64,000 nucleotides of DNA from Rhodothermales bacterium (GTDB taxonomy: Bacteria > Bacteroidota > Rhodothermia > Rhodothermales > VXPQ01): positions 762,501-826,500 of the forward strand of contig OX638293.1 of assembly GCA_951812335.1 (NCBI GenBank), in the 5' to 3' direction. The translations under genes and the position numbers were made by a program. The notes below the pieces were generated by a model, which was not told the DNA's origin, made no database searches, and saw nothing but the letters and a program-made list of their open reading frames with translations. Numbering within the stretch: the stretch's first letter is position 1; every line of letters begins with the position of its first letter. Below, in pieces: positions 49,827 to 59,752 of this stretch.

Positions 49827-50990
49827 ATGACGGATCCTACCCATGAAACGTGGATGACCACCTGCCTGGAGTTGGCCCGGCAGGGCGCCGGACTCGTCAG
49901 CCCCAATCCGATGGTAGGTGCGGTGCTTGTCGGGACCGACGGCACGCTTCTCGGCCAGGGGTTACACCACGAATACGGCGGCCCCCATGCAGAGGTATAC
50001 GCTATCCGGGACGCTGAGCGCCGCTACGGCAGCGATGCGTTGGAGCACGCCATCCTGTATGTCAATCTGGAGCCGTGTTCGCACCACGGAAAAACGCCGC
50101 CGTGCGTTGATCTCATTCTCGAAAAACGCATTCCCTGCGTGGTGGTCGGAGCGCAAGACCCGTTTTTTGAGGCGACCGGCAGTGGCCTGCATCGCCTGCG
50201 CGAACAGGGCGTAGAGGTCATCGAGGGGGTGTTGGAGGCCGAGTGCAAGCGGCTCAATGAGGCGTTCATGCACCATATCCGGACGGGGCGTCCTCTGGTT
50301 ACCTTGAAAATGGCCCAGACGCTCGATGCCCGGATCGCTGGTGCATCAGGCGCTTCCCGGTGGATATCGGGCGATCTTTCCCGCCGGTTGGTGCATCACT
50401 GGCGGGCCACCTCCGATGGCGTACTCGTTGGCACGGAGACGGCCCGGCACGACAATCCTTCCCTGACCGTGCGGCATGTAGAAGGACGCCACCCCGCACG
50501 CATCGTGCTGGACCGCACCGGGCGTCTTCCCGGCGATCTGAAACTTTTTACGGACGGCCAGGCCGAAAAGACGATTGTGGTAGCAGGCGAATCGGCCCGA
50601 ATTCCCTATGAGGAGGCTCTTGTCGAGTCCGGTGGGCGCGTGATTCGCGTGGCGGAGCAGGACGGCGCTCTCGAACTCGGAGAAATGCTCGAAGCGCTGG
50701 GCCATGATGTGGGTCCTGATGCGGGCCGCGAAGGGCTTCCCCTTCAGTCCCTGCTCGTCGAAGGAGGCGCTGCGCTTGCCGCCTCCCTCCTGCGGGAGGA
50801 CCTCGTGGACCGGCTGTTTCTGTTTCTTGCGCCGAAGGTGCTCGGTGCGGGTCCCGTTTCGATCGAAGGCATCGGCCGCGAAGACCTTGAACAGGCGCTT
50901 ACCTTCGTGGAGCACGCCTGGGAATCCGTCGGGGAGGACATGGTGTTCAAGGGATACCGGCGATCACTCGACGCAACGCCGGAAGATTGA
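49827..50990 (+). CDS. ribD: Riboflavin biosynthesis deaminase/reductase RibD
   Basis: 387 residues with both domains. The N-terminal deaminase domain has the zinc site HAEVYA and PCSHHGKTPPC, converting diaminohydroxyphosphoribosylaminopyrimidine to the uracil form. The C-terminal reductase domain has TLKMAQTLDARIAG, GVLVGTETARHDNPSLTVR and LVEGGAALAASLL. It is 74 bp upstream of riboflavin synthase, so two riboflavin steps are neighbours. No FMN riboswitch was recognised upstream. Confidence 0.95.
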   Translation: MTDPTHETWMTTCLELARQGAGLVSPNPMVGAVLVGTDGTLLGQGLHHEYGGPHAEVYAIRDAERRYGSDALEHAILYVNLEPCSHHGKTPPCVDLILEKRIPCVVVGAQDPFFEATGSGLHRLREQGVEVIEGVLEAECKRLNEAFMHHIRTGRPLVTLKMAQTLDARIAGASGASRWISGDLSRRLVHHWRATSDGVLVGTETARHDNPSLTVRHVEGRHPARIVLDRTGRLPGDLKLFTDGQAEKTIVVAGESARIPYEEALVESGGRVIRVAEQDGALELGEMLEALGHDVGPDAGREGLPLQSLLVEGGAALAASLLREDLVDRLFLFLAPKVLGAGPVSIEGIGREDLEQALTFVEHAWESVGEDMVFKGYRRSLDATPED

Positions 50991-51064
50991 ATCGGCGGCC
51001 GGTTCTGCGCCGTACGGTCTCGCATACGACCATCCGTCGCACCGCCGCAAACTCAAACCAGGTT

Positions 51065-51661
51065 ATGTTCACGGGGATCATCGAGGAACAGGGCCGTCTC
51101 CAGGCTGCCAAGCCCCTTGAGGGAGGGAGACGCCTTACCATCGCCTGTTCGTTCGCTGGCGAACTCCGGGTCGATCAGAGCGTGTCGGTCAACGGGGTTT
51201 GCCTGACCGTAACCCGGATCGGAGATGGAACGTTCGAAGCCACGGCGGTCGAGGAAACCCTTGCCAAAACCACCCTCGGCGCCCTGGTTCCGGGCAGCAG
51301 CGTCAATCTCGAACGCGCCCTGCAGCCGGATCAGCGTCTCGACGGGCATATGGTGCAAGGGCATGTGGACGGGATAGGGACGATCGTATCCATCGAGCAC
51401 CTGCCCGACAGTTTTTTGTGTCGTATCGCCTTCGATCCAGCGTGTGCGCACCTGCTTGTTCCTGCCGGATCCGTGGCCGTAGACGGCATTTCGTTCACGG
51501 TGGCGCGTCTTGACGAAAAGACCTTTACGGTGTCGGTTATCCCGCATACGTGCGCGCTGACCAATGCGGGGTCCTGGGAGGCGTGCGGTCGAGTCAATCT
51601 GGAGTTCGATCTGGTCGGCAAATACATCGCGAGGGGGCTGGAAACGGGCCGAAACCGGTAG
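51065..51661 (+). CDS. ribE: Riboflavin synthase alpha chain
   Basis: 198 residues from ATG 51065 (MFTGIIEEQGRL, the invariant start of the family). Two lumazine-binding repeats are visible: SVSVNGVCLTVTRIGDGTFE in the first and GSVAVDGISFTVARLDEKTF in the second. GHMVQGHVDGIG joins the repeats. It makes riboflavin from two 6,7-dimethyl-8-ribityllumazine molecules in the cytosol, following RibD in the pathway. Confidence 0.95.
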   Translation: MFTGIIEEQGRLQAAKPLEGGRRLTIACSFAGELRVDQSVSVNGVCLTVTRIGDGTFEATAVEETLAKTTLGALVPGSSVNLERALQPDQRLDGHMVQGHVDGIGTIVSIEHLPDSFLCRIAFDPACAHLLVPAGSVAVDGISFTVARLDEKTFTVSVIPHTCALTNAGSWEACGRVNLEFDLVGKYIARGLETGRNR

Positions 51662-51766
51662 GTACGCTGCACCCCTTGCACGGGCGCTGTCCGAACCATC
51701 TTTGTGTTTCGGCGTTTGAGCGTTCTGTCGTTTTTTTGCGCTACATCTCCCCTGCCGAAAGCGGCC

Positions 51767-53296
51767 ATGCATCTGATTTCCGATATCGAGATTCTGGACG
51801 ACCCGGGCAAGACGCCCGGCAGGGGGCAGACGGCTGCGTCCTTGGCCGGCGAAGAGCTCGACAGGGCGCGTACGACGGCTGTCGAGGCCGAAGGGCAGCG
51901 CCGGGTATATATCGAGACGTACGGGTGTCAGATGAATGTCTCGGATTCCGAGATTTTGGCGTCCGTGCTCCGGCAAAACGGGTTCGGGCTTACCCGGAAT
52001 GAAGAAGAGGCGGACGTGGTTCTTCTGAACACGTGCGCCATCCGGGAGAATGCGGAGCAGAAGGTGCGCCGCCGCTTGCGGGATTTCCAGGGGCGCAAAC
52101 GCACCGGCAGAAACGTTTCGTCGAACGGCAACAGGTCGGTTTCCCCCTCCATTCGGCTCGGCGTGCTCGGCTGCATGGCCGAGCGCCTGCGCACCAAACT
52201 TCTCGAACAGGAGCGCCTTGTCGATCTCGTGGTGGGCCCGGACGCCTACCGCGATCTGCCCCGCCTTCTCCGCGAAACGGACGAAACCGGTCAGGCGGCC
52301 GTCAACGTGCACCTTTCCCGCGAGGAGACGTACGCCGACATTGCGCCGGTTCGCTACGATACGAACGGCGTTTCGGCATTCGTGTCCATCATGCGGGGCT
52401 GCGACAACATGTGTTCCTTCTGCGTGGTGCCCTTCACGAGAGGGCGCGAGCGCAGCCGTCCGGCGTCGAGCATTCTCTCCGAGTGCGCCCGGTTGGTCGA
52501 GGCGGGGTACAAGGAGGTGACCGTGCTGGGACAGAACGTGAATTCCTATCGTTTCCTGCAGGACAGCATGACGGTTGATTTTGCCGAACTGCTCCAGCGG
52601 ATCAGCTTCGTTTCGCCGGAATTACGGATCCGCTATTCGACCAGTCATCCGAAGGATTGCAGCGACGATTTGCTGCATTTGCATCGCGAGCGGCCCAACG
52701 TGTGCAACTACATCCATCTTCCCGTACAACACGGAAACACGGAAGTGCTCGAGCGCATGCGCCGCACGTACTCCCGGGACGAATATCTGCGTCTCATCGA
52801 ACGGGCGCGTACGCTGGCGCCGGATATTTCGCTCTCTACGGACATTATTGCCGGTTTTTGCGGCGAAACCGAAGTGCAGCACCGGGACACGCTCTCGTTG
52901 ATGGAGCAGGTGCGTTACGATTACGCCTATACGTTCATGTATTCCGAGCGCCCGGATACGTACGCTGCGCGGAAATACGAGGACGATATCCCCGAAGAGG
53001 TCAAGAAACGGCGGCTGAGCGAGATTATCGCCTTGCAACAGCGTATTTCCCTCGAAAGAAACCAGGAGGAGATCGGCCGGGAGCATGTGGTTCTCGTCGA
53101 GGGAGAAAGCAAACGCAGCACCCGACAGCTCTGTGGCCGCACGGATACGAACAAGATGGTTGTATTCGACCGGGAAACGTACGAGCCGGGGGAATATGTG
53201 CGTGTCCGCATCACCGGGTGCACATCCGCTACGCTGCTTGCCGACCCGCTCGGCCGCACGACCTTGTTCGAATTTGCCGCATCTGCCGCTGCGTAA
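51767..53296 (+). CDS. miaB: tRNA-2-methylthio-N6-dimethylallyladenosine synthase MiaB
   Basis: 509 residues from ATG 51767 (an upstream in-frame GTG at 51704 is less likely). N-terminal UPF0004 domain: [17 protein letters not shown] and [15 protein letters not shown]; radical-SAM motif CDNMCSFC, then [13 protein letters not shown]-terminal TRAM domain. It adds a methylthio group to i6A37 of tRNAs. In Bacteroidota miaB is often followed by a sigma54 activator gene and lptE, exactly as here. Confidence 0.95.
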   Translation: MHLISDIEILDDPGKTPGRGQTAASLAGEELDRARTTAVEAEGQRRVYIETYGCQMNVSDSEILASVLRQNGFGLTRNEEEADVVLLNTCAIRENAEQKVRRRLRDFQGRKRTGRNVSSNGNRSVSPSIRLGVLGCMAERLRTKLLEQERLVDLVVGPDAYRDLPRLLRETDETGQAAVNVHLSREETYADIAPVRYDTNGVSAFVSIMRGCDNMCSFCVVPFTRGRERSRPASSILSECARLVEAGYKEVTVLGQNVNSYRFLQDSMTVDFAELLQRISFVSPELRIRYSTSHPKDCSDDLLHLHRERPNVCNYIHLPVQHGNTEVLERMRRTYSRDEYLRLIERARTLAPDISLSTDIIAGFCGETEVQHRDTLSLMEQVRYDYAYTFMYSERPDTYAARKYEDDIPEEVKKRRLSEIIALQQRISLERNQEEIGREHVVLVEGESKRSTRQLCGRTDTNKMVVFDRETYEPGEYVRVRITGCTSATLLADPLGRTTLFEFAASAAA

Positions 53297-53300
53297 TCGG

Positions 53301-54566
53301 ATGGACCGGGAATCGATACAGGAGCGCTTTGGTATCGTCGGCCGGTCGATGGCGTTGAGAAACGTCATTGACCGCGTGCGGCAGGTGGCCCGGACCGACA
53401 TCACCGTGCTTATTCAGGGGGAGAGCGGCACGGGCAAGGAGCTTATTGCCGAGGCGATCCACGGACTCGGCGCCCGGCGCCACCAGCCGTTCACTATCGT
53501 CAACTGCGGCGCCATCCCGGAGGGCCTCATCGAGTCGGAGTTGTTCGGCGCCGAGAAAGGAGCCTACACAGGGGCGGTCGAGCGGCGCACCGGGTACTTC
53601 GAGCAGTCCGATCGCGGCACCGTTTTCCTGGACGAGATCGGCGAAATGCCGCCCGCTGCGCAGATCCGTCTTCTTCGTGTGCTCGAGACCGGCCAATTCA
53701 CCCGTGTAGGGGCTTCGCAGGTGCGCAAGGTCGATGTGCGCATCGTAGCGGCTACGAACAAAGATCTGGCGCATGAAGTGCGCGCCGGACGATTTCGCGA
53801 GGATCTGTATTACCGGCTCAGCACCGTGCTCGTCGAGATTCCGCCGCTCCGGCAGCGTTCGGAGGACATTTTACCGCTCCTGAAAACGTTTCTGCACCGC
53901 TTCGCGCAGAAGTACGACAGTCCGGTGAAGCATCTCTCCGACGATGCCCGCGAGTTGCTCCTGCGCTATCGCTGGCCCGGGAACGTGCGCGAACTGCGCA
54001 ATGTCGCGGAGCAGATCGAAGTGCTCATCCGGGGCAAAGAGGTTACCGCTGCAGATATCCGTCCGTACCTGCGCGGCGTGCGTACGGAGCAGGATCGTTC
54101 GAAATTATTGCCCATCGTGCGCAAAACATCGGGGGATTCGGCAGATGCCCGCGAGCTCGAGCTGATCTATCGTGCGCTGTTCGAACTTCGTTCGCAAGTG
54201 CACCGAATGCGGGAGGAGATGAAGAGGCAGGGCCTCGTATCCGGCGACGGACCGGACGAATATCCTCCGCTGATCGAGGATGTGGCCTACGAAATCGAGG
54301 GAGATGAGGATGTGGGTCTGCGGAGCAGCGAAAACGTCGGAAACGGCAAACAGGATGCACAGGAGCCGGAAAGGGTTCATGACGAGCCGGAAGAAGCGGT
54401 TGCGGAGGAGGAAGAGACGTTTCCCACGCTGGAGGACGCAGAACGCCAGCTGATCGCGCGTGCCCTGAAAACATTCAACGGTAACCGCAGGCAAACGGCG
54501 AGAACGCTTGGGATTTCGGAGCGGACTCTTTACCGTAAGCTGAAAGAATTCGAGGAGGATTTGTGA
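53301..54566 (+). CDS. Sigma54-dependent transcription activator
   Basis: 421 residues: an AAA+ domain from the start (GESGTGKELIAEAIH Walker A; GAEKGAYTGAVERRTG, the loop that contacts sigma54, with Tyr instead of the usual Phe; FLDEIGEMP Walker B; LRYRWPGNVREL) and a C-terminal Fis-type helix-turn-helix (NGNRRQTARTLGISERTLYR). No receiver or other sensor domain precedes the AAA+ domain. It starts 4 bp after miaB and overlaps lptE by GTGA, so it is within one operon. Confidence 0.93.
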   Translation: MDRESIQERFGIVGRSMALRNVIDRVRQVARTDITVLIQGESGTGKELIAEAIHGLGARRHQPFTIVNCGAIPEGLIESELFGAEKGAYTGAVERRTGYFEQSDRGTVFLDEIGEMPPAAQIRLLRVLETGQFTRVGASQVRKVDVRIVAATNKDLAHEVRAGRFREDLYYRLSTVLVEIPPLRQRSEDILPLLKTFLHRFAQKYDSPVKHLSDDARELLLRYRWPGNVRELRNVAEQIEVLIRGKEVTAADIRPYLRGVRTEQDRSKLLPIVRKTSGDSADARELELIYRALFELRSQVHRMREEMKRQGLVSGDGPDEYPPLIEDVAYEIEGDEDVGLRSSENVGNGKQDAQEPERVHDEPEEAVAEEEETFPTLEDAERQLIARALKTFNGNRRQTARTLGISERTLYRKLKEFEEDL

Positions 54567-55096
54567 ACTTCGCCGTTGCCGTGCGTGCCCGCCTGTGTAC
54601 GCCCGCCGCATGCGTCGGCGTGTTGTTTGCCTTGCTGTCAGTCGGTTGCGGGCATTATAGCTTCACCGGCGCGTCCATTCCCGAGCATATCGGGACCGTC
54701 GCGATTCCGCTTACCGAAGACGCCACGTCCAATCCGATTCCGGATCTCGGCGGCCTGTTGACCGAGCGATTGGTCCAGCGCTTCGTTCGCCAGACTCGTC
54801 TGGAACTGGCTACCGACGAGACCCGGGCCGATGCCGTTCTCGGCACAGAAATCCGGCAGTATTCCGTGCGTCCTGCCGCTGTAGGCGGCGAGTACCGGGC
54901 GGCGTTGAACCAGCTTTCGATTACTGTTTCCGCCCGCTATTCGGACCGGGTGGAGGAACGGGAAGTTTTCCAGCGCAGTTTTTCCGCCTCGTTCGAATAC
55001 GATCCGGCCGATTTTACCGGCGAGGAAGAAGCCGCAAACGAAGCGCTCGACGATATCGCCGACGACATTTTTCAGGCGGCTACATCCAACTGGTAG
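54563..55096 (+). CDS. lptE: LptE-family LPS-assembly lipoprotein
   Basis: 177 residues, GTG start overlapping the upstream stop. Signal and lipobox SVGC near residue 29; the mature part GHYSFTGASIPEHIGTVAIP is the recognised start of Bacteroidota LptE-like proteins, ending with FTGEEEAANEALDDIADDIF. LptE plugs LptD in the outer membrane for lipopolysaccharide insertion. The order miaB, activator, lptE supports the call. Confidence 0.85.
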   Translation: MNFAVAVRARLCTPAACVGVLFALLSVGCGHYSFTGASIPEHIGTVAIPLTEDATSNPIPDLGGLLTERLVQRFVRQTRLELATDETRADAVLGTEIRQYSVRPAAVGGEYRAALNQLSITVSARYSDRVEEREVFQRSFSASFEYDPADFTGEEEAANEALDDIADDIFQAATSNW

Positions 55097-55100
55097 CCTT

Positions 55101-55139
55101 AAGGATGCTCTGATCAAAGCAGACTTAATCAGAGCATCT
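55101..55139. repeat. Hairpin copy of the dispersed element with compensatory change (E8)
   Basis: GATGCTCTGAT (55104-55114) pairs perfectly with ATCAGAGCATC (55128-55138). Other copies have GATACTC / GAGTATC; here both arms changed (A to G and T to C), keeping the pair. It begins 5 bp after the lptE stop and ends 30 bp before the GT2 gene. Confidence 0.75.
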
Positions 55140-55168
55140 GTAACATCCTCGACGAAACCGCATCCGGC

Positions 55169-56650
55169 ATGGCGTTTCTGTATGCAATAGCGATTGCCGT
55201 ATTAACCCTGTACGGCGCCAACCTGTTGTGGTTGTGCAAGCGTTCCGCAGGTGCGGGCCGCCTGATCCCGGATGCATCGTCCGATCCTCCTCGCGATCCT
55301 TCTTTTCCCTGGCCGTTTGTCACGGTCCAGTTGCCGATTTTCAACGAGCCGCTCGTGGTCGAACGGCTGATCGACGCCTGTGTGCAGCTTGATTACCCGC
55401 GGGACCGGTTCGAAATACAAGTGCTTGACGACTCGACAGACGATACGCCGCATCTTGTGACCCGTTGTATTGCCGCCGGAGCGTCGCGGGGGATGCGGAT
55501 CGTACATCTTCGCCGTCCGAACCGGGAAGGATACAAGGCGGGGGCCCTGCAATATGGACTGAAGTTGGCGCAGGGCGCTTTCATTGCCGTGTTCGACGCC
55601 GATTTTGTGCCTCGCCCCGATTTCCTGCGCCGGCTCATTCCATCCTTCGCCGATGAACGTCTTGGGGCCGTACAGGCGCGCTGGGGGCATCTCAACCAGG
55701 ATGCTTCGTTACTTACGCGCATTCAGGCTGTGGGTCTGGATACCCATTTCGCGGTAGAGCAGCTCGCACGTCGCCGCGCAGACTGCTTTTTGCATTTCAA
55801 CGGTACGGCGGGCGTGTGGCGCCGCACTGCCATTGTGGATGCCGGCGGGTGGCAGGCCGATACCATTGCGGAGGATCTCGACCTGAGTTACCGGGCGCAG
55901 CTTGCCGGGTGGGGCATCGAATTTATGGGGGATGTCGAAGTGCCTGCCGAACTTCCCTCTACCATCGAAGGGTTGCGGACCCAGCAGTTTCGCTGGACGA
56001 AAGGGTCTGTCGAGACCGCCCGCAAATTACTGCGAACCTTGTGGACTTCCCGGGAATCCTTCCGGCGCAAGGTGCAGGGTACGTTCCATATGACGGGTCA
56101 CCTGGTCTTTCCCTTCGTGCTGATCGCCGGATTGCTCCACGTTCCCCTGCAGGTAGCGGCGCATGCCGGTGTGGGCCCCGGCAAGGCCTATTTCGGATGG
56201 ATGGCGCTCGGGCTGATCGGATTCGCAGGGTTTAGTCTGGCGCAGATTTTTGCACAGCGGCGGCTGTACGCCGACTGGCCGCGCCGTCTTGGTATTCTTC
56301 CGGTTTTCATGGCCGGCACGATCGGCATGTCTATTCGCAATACCATTGCCGTGGTCGAAGCTTTTGCAGGGGTCCCCACGCCTTTTGTGCGTACGCCCAA
56401 GTTCGGCGGCGCCTCCGGACGCCGTGTTTCGCCGGGTGGTTTCGCCGGACGGCGCATTGCCGGATCGGTTGCCCTCCGTATGGCGTATCCGCTGGAATTC
56501 GCCATGGGGCTCTACTCGACGGCGGGTGTGGCGTATCTTTTGTTTACAGGGCAATGGGACGCCGTGGTCTTTCAGCTTTTTTTTGCGGTCGGCTTCGTCC
56601 TTGTCGCTGCGGCGACATTTTGGGAAGCACGGTCAAAGTCGGTCAGGTAA
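55169..56650 (+). CDS. Membrane glycosyltransferase, family 2 (cellulose-synthase-like)
   Basis: 493 residues with an N-terminal membrane segment, a GT2 domain (VTVQLPIFNEPLVVERLIDA, LDDSTDDT, AVFDADFVPRPDFL, and QQFRWTKGS as the QxxRW motif) and four or more C-terminal membrane segments. These features define processive beta-glycosyltransferases that build and export polysaccharide or glycolipid glucans at the inner membrane. The product is unknown. It may be read with lptE and the TPR gene as an envelope cluster. Confidence 0.9.
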   Translation: MAFLYAIAIAVLTLYGANLLWLCKRSAGAGRLIPDASSDPPRDPSFPWPFVTVQLPIFNEPLVVERLIDACVQLDYPRDRFEIQVLDDSTDDTPHLVTRCIAAGASRGMRIVHLRRPNREGYKAGALQYGLKLAQGAFIAVFDADFVPRPDFLRRLIPSFADERLGAVQARWGHLNQDASLLTRIQAVGLDTHFAVEQLARRRADCFLHFNGTAGVWRRTAIVDAGGWQADTIAEDLDLSYRAQLAGWGIEFMGDVEVPAELPSTIEGLRTQQFRWTKGSVETARKLLRTLWTSRESFRRKVQGTFHMTGHLVFPFVLIAGLLHVPLQVAAHAGVGPGKAYFGWMALGLIGFAGFSLAQIFAQRRLYADWPRRLGILPVFMAGTIGMSIRNTIAVVEAFAGVPTPFVRTPKFGGASGRRVSPGGFAGRRIAGSVALRMAYPLEFAMGLYSTAGVAYLLFTGQWDAVVFQLFFAVGFVLVAAATFWEARSKSVR

Positions 56651-56668
56651 CGTCCTCATACAGTCGAT

Positions 56669-57205
56669 ATGAAGCCGGACATTCAGAAAGCCGTTTCCTA
56701 TCTCAAGGAAGGCGATGCAGGGCGGGCCGCCTCTTTCCTCCGGGATACGATCAACCGCATGCCGGAGTATCCGACGGCGCATGTATTACTGGCCCAGGCC
56801 TGGGAGGAATTGGGGAAATGGGATCGCGCGCTGCATGCATGGCGCGAAGCGGTTCGCCTTGTACCGACCAGTCCTGTGGTCTTCCGCGGGCTGGAACGTG
56901 CTGCCCGGAAGGCGAATCCGCTGCCGCACGAACCGGATGCTTTCACGGATATCGACAGCCTCATTGCCAGTCTGGAATCGGCGCGTATCGTTCCCCGTCC
57001 CGATGCAGCGAGTTTACCGGCCCCGGATCTAGACGACGACATCGACGATGTGGCCAGTGAGACCCTTGCGACGATTTATGCATCCCAGCAGCGGTACAAC
57101 GAGGCCGCGCGCATCTACGATGTGCTTGCCGAACGGCACCCTGGACAAGCGGCGGCATTCAGGGAAAAAGCGACCCGTCTGCGATCCGGAAAAACGGAGG
57201 ATTGA
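56669..57205 (+). CDS. Tetratricopeptide-repeat protein
   Basis: 178 residues, no signal peptide. TPR-like helix pairs at about 4-70 (AVSYLKEGDAGRAASFLRDT, AHVLLAQAWEELGKWDRALH) and a last repeat at about 133-170 (ETLATIYASQQRYNEAARIY), separated by an acidic linker. Probably a cytosolic scaffold; partner unknown. It is 18 bp after the GT2 gene and its stop overlaps a possible TTG start of anmK, so the genes are cotranscribed. Confidence 0.8.
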   Translation: MKPDIQKAVSYLKEGDAGRAASFLRDTINRMPEYPTAHVLLAQAWEELGKWDRALHAWREAVRLVPTSPVVFRGLERAARKANPLPHEPDAFTDIDSLIASLESARIVPRPDAASLPAPDLDDDIDDVASETLATIYASQQRYNEAARIYDVLAERHPGQAAAFREKATRLRSGKTED

Positions 57206-57210
57206 CAGGT

Positions 57211-58407
57211 ATGCAGCGACTTCGGCAAATACAGGCAAGAGCATCCCGCATGGTCGCCGGTTTGATGAGCGGTACGTCGCTGGACGGCGTGGACGCCGTA
57301 CTGGCGCGTCTCGAAGGGACCGGGCAGGATATTACATTCGACATACTCGGGTTCGATCATATGCCCTGGCCCGATGCATTGCGCCAGCTTATTCTGGCCA
57401 ACTCGACGCTGGAGCATTCGACCGTGTTCGATATTTCCCAGTTGAATGTTCGTATCGCGCATGCGTATGCAGAAGCTGTCGAGCGTGTTGCCGTCGCTGC
57501 CGGACATGCCGTATCCGACATTGATCTGGTGGGTTCTCATGGCCAGACCATCCACCATGTACCGTTTCCGGTGGATTGCGCCGGCAGCGATATCACGTCC
57601 ACGCTTCAGGTGGGCGACCCGTCGGTGCTGGCTAATCTTCTGCAGGTTCCCGTCGTAGGCGATTTTCGGGTGGCGGATATGGCGCTGGGTGGGCAAGGCG
57701 CTCCTCTCGTGCCGTATTTCGATTACGTATGCTTTCGCGACGAACAGGAAACCCGCGGTTTGCTCAATCTCGGCGGGATCGCGAATATCACGATTCTTCC
57801 CGCCGGCGCAGATCGCAGCGACGTGCTCGCTTTCGATACGGGCCCCGGCAACATGGTGATCGATACCCTTTCAGCCGTGTTTTTCGGCGAACCCTACGAC
57901 GATGAGGGTCGCCGCGCCGCAAGAGGTCGCACCGACGACTCGGTGATGGCCGCCTTGCTGGAAGATGCGTATTTTGTCCGGGAACCGCCCAAATCCACCG
58001 GACGCGAGTATTTCGGTATGTCGTTTGCCGAACGACTCGTCATGCGGTGCCAGGAAGAGATGAACGATCCCGGTCCTGAGGATATCCTTGCCGCGGGAAC
58101 GATGCTGACCGTGCTGTCCGTTTACCAGGCGTATGCCCGCTTCGTGCGGGATTCCTGCACGCTGGATGCGCTTATTGTTTCCGGCGGCGGAGTTCGCAAT
58201 CGGTATCTGATGGATCGTCTCGCCAATGTATTTGCTCCCATACCTGTCCGCGCGATCGGGGAGTACGGTATTCGTTCCGACGCCAAGGAGGCGCTTTGCT
58301 TCGCCGTGCTGGCCCACGAGGCTGTGAATGGAGTGGAGACGAACCTGCCCTCGGTGACCGGCGCCTCCCGCGGCGCCACGCTCGGCAAACTCTGCATACC
58401 CGCGTAG
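57211..58407 (+). CDS. anmK: Anhydro-N-acetylmuramic acid kinase
   Basis: 398 residues from ATG 57211. VAGLMSGTSLDGVDAVLA is the ATP-binding signature, followed by LVGSHGQTIHHVP, GDFRVADMALGGQGAPLVPY and NLGGIANITILP. It phosphorylates and opens 1,6-anhydro-N-acetylmuramic acid during peptidoglycan recycling. It is followed 4 bp later by thiL. Confidence 0.95.
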   Translation: MQRLRQIQARASRMVAGLMSGTSLDGVDAVLARLEGTGQDITFDILGFDHMPWPDALRQLILANSTLEHSTVFDISQLNVRIAHAYAEAVERVAVAAGHAVSDIDLVGSHGQTIHHVPFPVDCAGSDITSTLQVGDPSVLANLLQVPVVGDFRVADMALGGQGAPLVPYFDYVCFRDEQETRGLLNLGGIANITILPAGADRSDVLAFDTGPGNMVIDTLSAVFFGEPYDDEGRRAARGRTDDSVMAALLEDAYFVREPPKSTGREYFGMSFAERLVMRCQEEMNDPGPEDILAAGTMLTVLSVYQAYARFVRDSCTLDALIVSGGGVRNRYLMDRLANVFAPIPVRAIGEYGIRSDAKEALCFAVLAHEAVNGVETNLPSVTGASRGATLGKLCIPA

Positions 58408-58411
58408 GCTC

Positions 58412-59464
58412 ATGTCCCCGGATTCGTCATTAACGCCCCTTCGTCAATACGGTGAGTTCGGACTCATCGATGCCATGCGCCGGACCCTTGGAGAGCCGTC
58501 AGGCGGGGAATTACTCACCGGCATTTCGGACGATGCCGCCGTGTACCGCATCGACGGAGATCACGTGCATGTCATCACTACCGATATGCTGGTCGAGGGT
58601 GTCCATTTCGACCGCCTCGTTATGCCGATGGAATACCTTGGCTCGAAAGCGATAGCCGTCAACGTGAGCGACATTGCGGCTATGAATGCCGAGCCGCGGT
58701 ACGCGACGATCGGGTTGGGTCTTCCGGAGAACGTTTTCGTCGAACAGATCGAGGAATTTTATCGAGGCGTGCGGAAGGCATGCGATCTCTACGGCGTGAT
58801 GGTCGTGGGCGGCGATACGACGGCGTCCCCCCGCTTGACCGTTTCCGTGACGATCGTCGGCGAGGCCGAAGGGTCCCGCATTGTACATCGCCGGGGGGCC
58901 GTTTCGGGAGATTTGCTATGTACGACGGGCGAGCTGGGAGGCGCCTATGCCGGTCTCCGGATTCTGTTGGAACAGCGCCGGGAACTCCAGGAAAAGGAAG
59001 AGGATTTTGTGCCGGATATCGACAAATACCGGTATGTGATTCAGCGGCAGCTTGTCCCGCGCGCCAGAATCGATGTGGTTCGGGATTGGGCAGCGCGCGG
59101 TGTCAGGCCGAACGCGCTCATCGACCTTTCGGACGGTATCGGATCGGATTTGCGGCATATCTGCCGTGCAAGCGAGTGTGGCGCCGAGTTGTATCTCGAT
59201 GCGCTGACCATTGCTCCGGAGACGTATGCCGTAGCCGAAGAATTAGGAGAGGACGTCGGGGCGCTTGCTCTTTTTGGCGGGGAAGATTACGAGTTGCTTT
59301 TTGCTGCGTCTCGCGAGGAGGTTGGCCGCATGGATTCCGAAACGTGCCATGTGATCGGCCGGTGTACGCCCGGGGCGGATGTGATGGTGCGGATGCCGGA
59401 TGGACAGCTATTGCCGCTGGAGCGAGGGGGGTACGAACATTTTGGCGCAGGGAATACATCGTGA
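58412..59464 (+). CDS. thiL: Thiamine-monophosphate kinase
   Basis: 350 residues. Motifs: GISDDAAVYR, TTDMLVEGVHFD, GSKAIAVNVSDIAAMNAEPR, VVGGDTTASP, and LIDLSDGIGSDLRHI with FGGEDYELLFA. These are the hallmark segments of ThiL, which phosphorylates thiamine monophosphate to the active cofactor. It probably shares an operon with anmK. Confidence 0.95.
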   Translation: MSPDSSLTPLRQYGEFGLIDAMRRTLGEPSGGELLTGISDDAAVYRIDGDHVHVITTDMLVEGVHFDRLVMPMEYLGSKAIAVNVSDIAAMNAEPRYATIGLGLPENVFVEQIEEFYRGVRKACDLYGVMVVGGDTTASPRLTVSVTIVGEAEGSRIVHRRGAVSGDLLCTTGELGGAYAGLRILLEQRRELQEKEEDFVPDIDKYRYVIQRQLVPRARIDVVRDWAARGVRPNALIDLSDGIGSDLRHICRASECGAELYLDALTIAPETYAVAEELGEDVGALALFGGEDYELLFAASREEVGRMDSETCHVIGRCTPGADVMVRMPDGQLLPLERGGYEHFGAGNTS

Positions 59465-59752
59465 ACGGACCCGAATACGTCCTTCGGTTAAAACGGAGGT
59501 TACTACTACCTCTGCCTCGCGTACCGTTGGGTATAACTTCGACAAATATGCACTTGATAGAGTGCGAAATGCATAATACATTGCCAATCTGGCTGGCCTT
59601 GGAAGGAGTCGTTACTTTACGAAAGATTTCTTTACGAAGGAGGCCAAGGGACAGTGTGCAAATCGGCACTACTGAGCGAAGCATGCAGGACATTCCTTAA
59701 GCCCGAAACTTCATTTCAGAAGGACCCTTTTACATCATTCCCCCACATTCCC

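Noticed and set aside
53301-54566. The Tyr variant of the sigma54-contact loop (GAYTGA) as an inactive activator
   Set aside because: The Tyr form is found in functional family members, and all other AAA+ motifs are intact.
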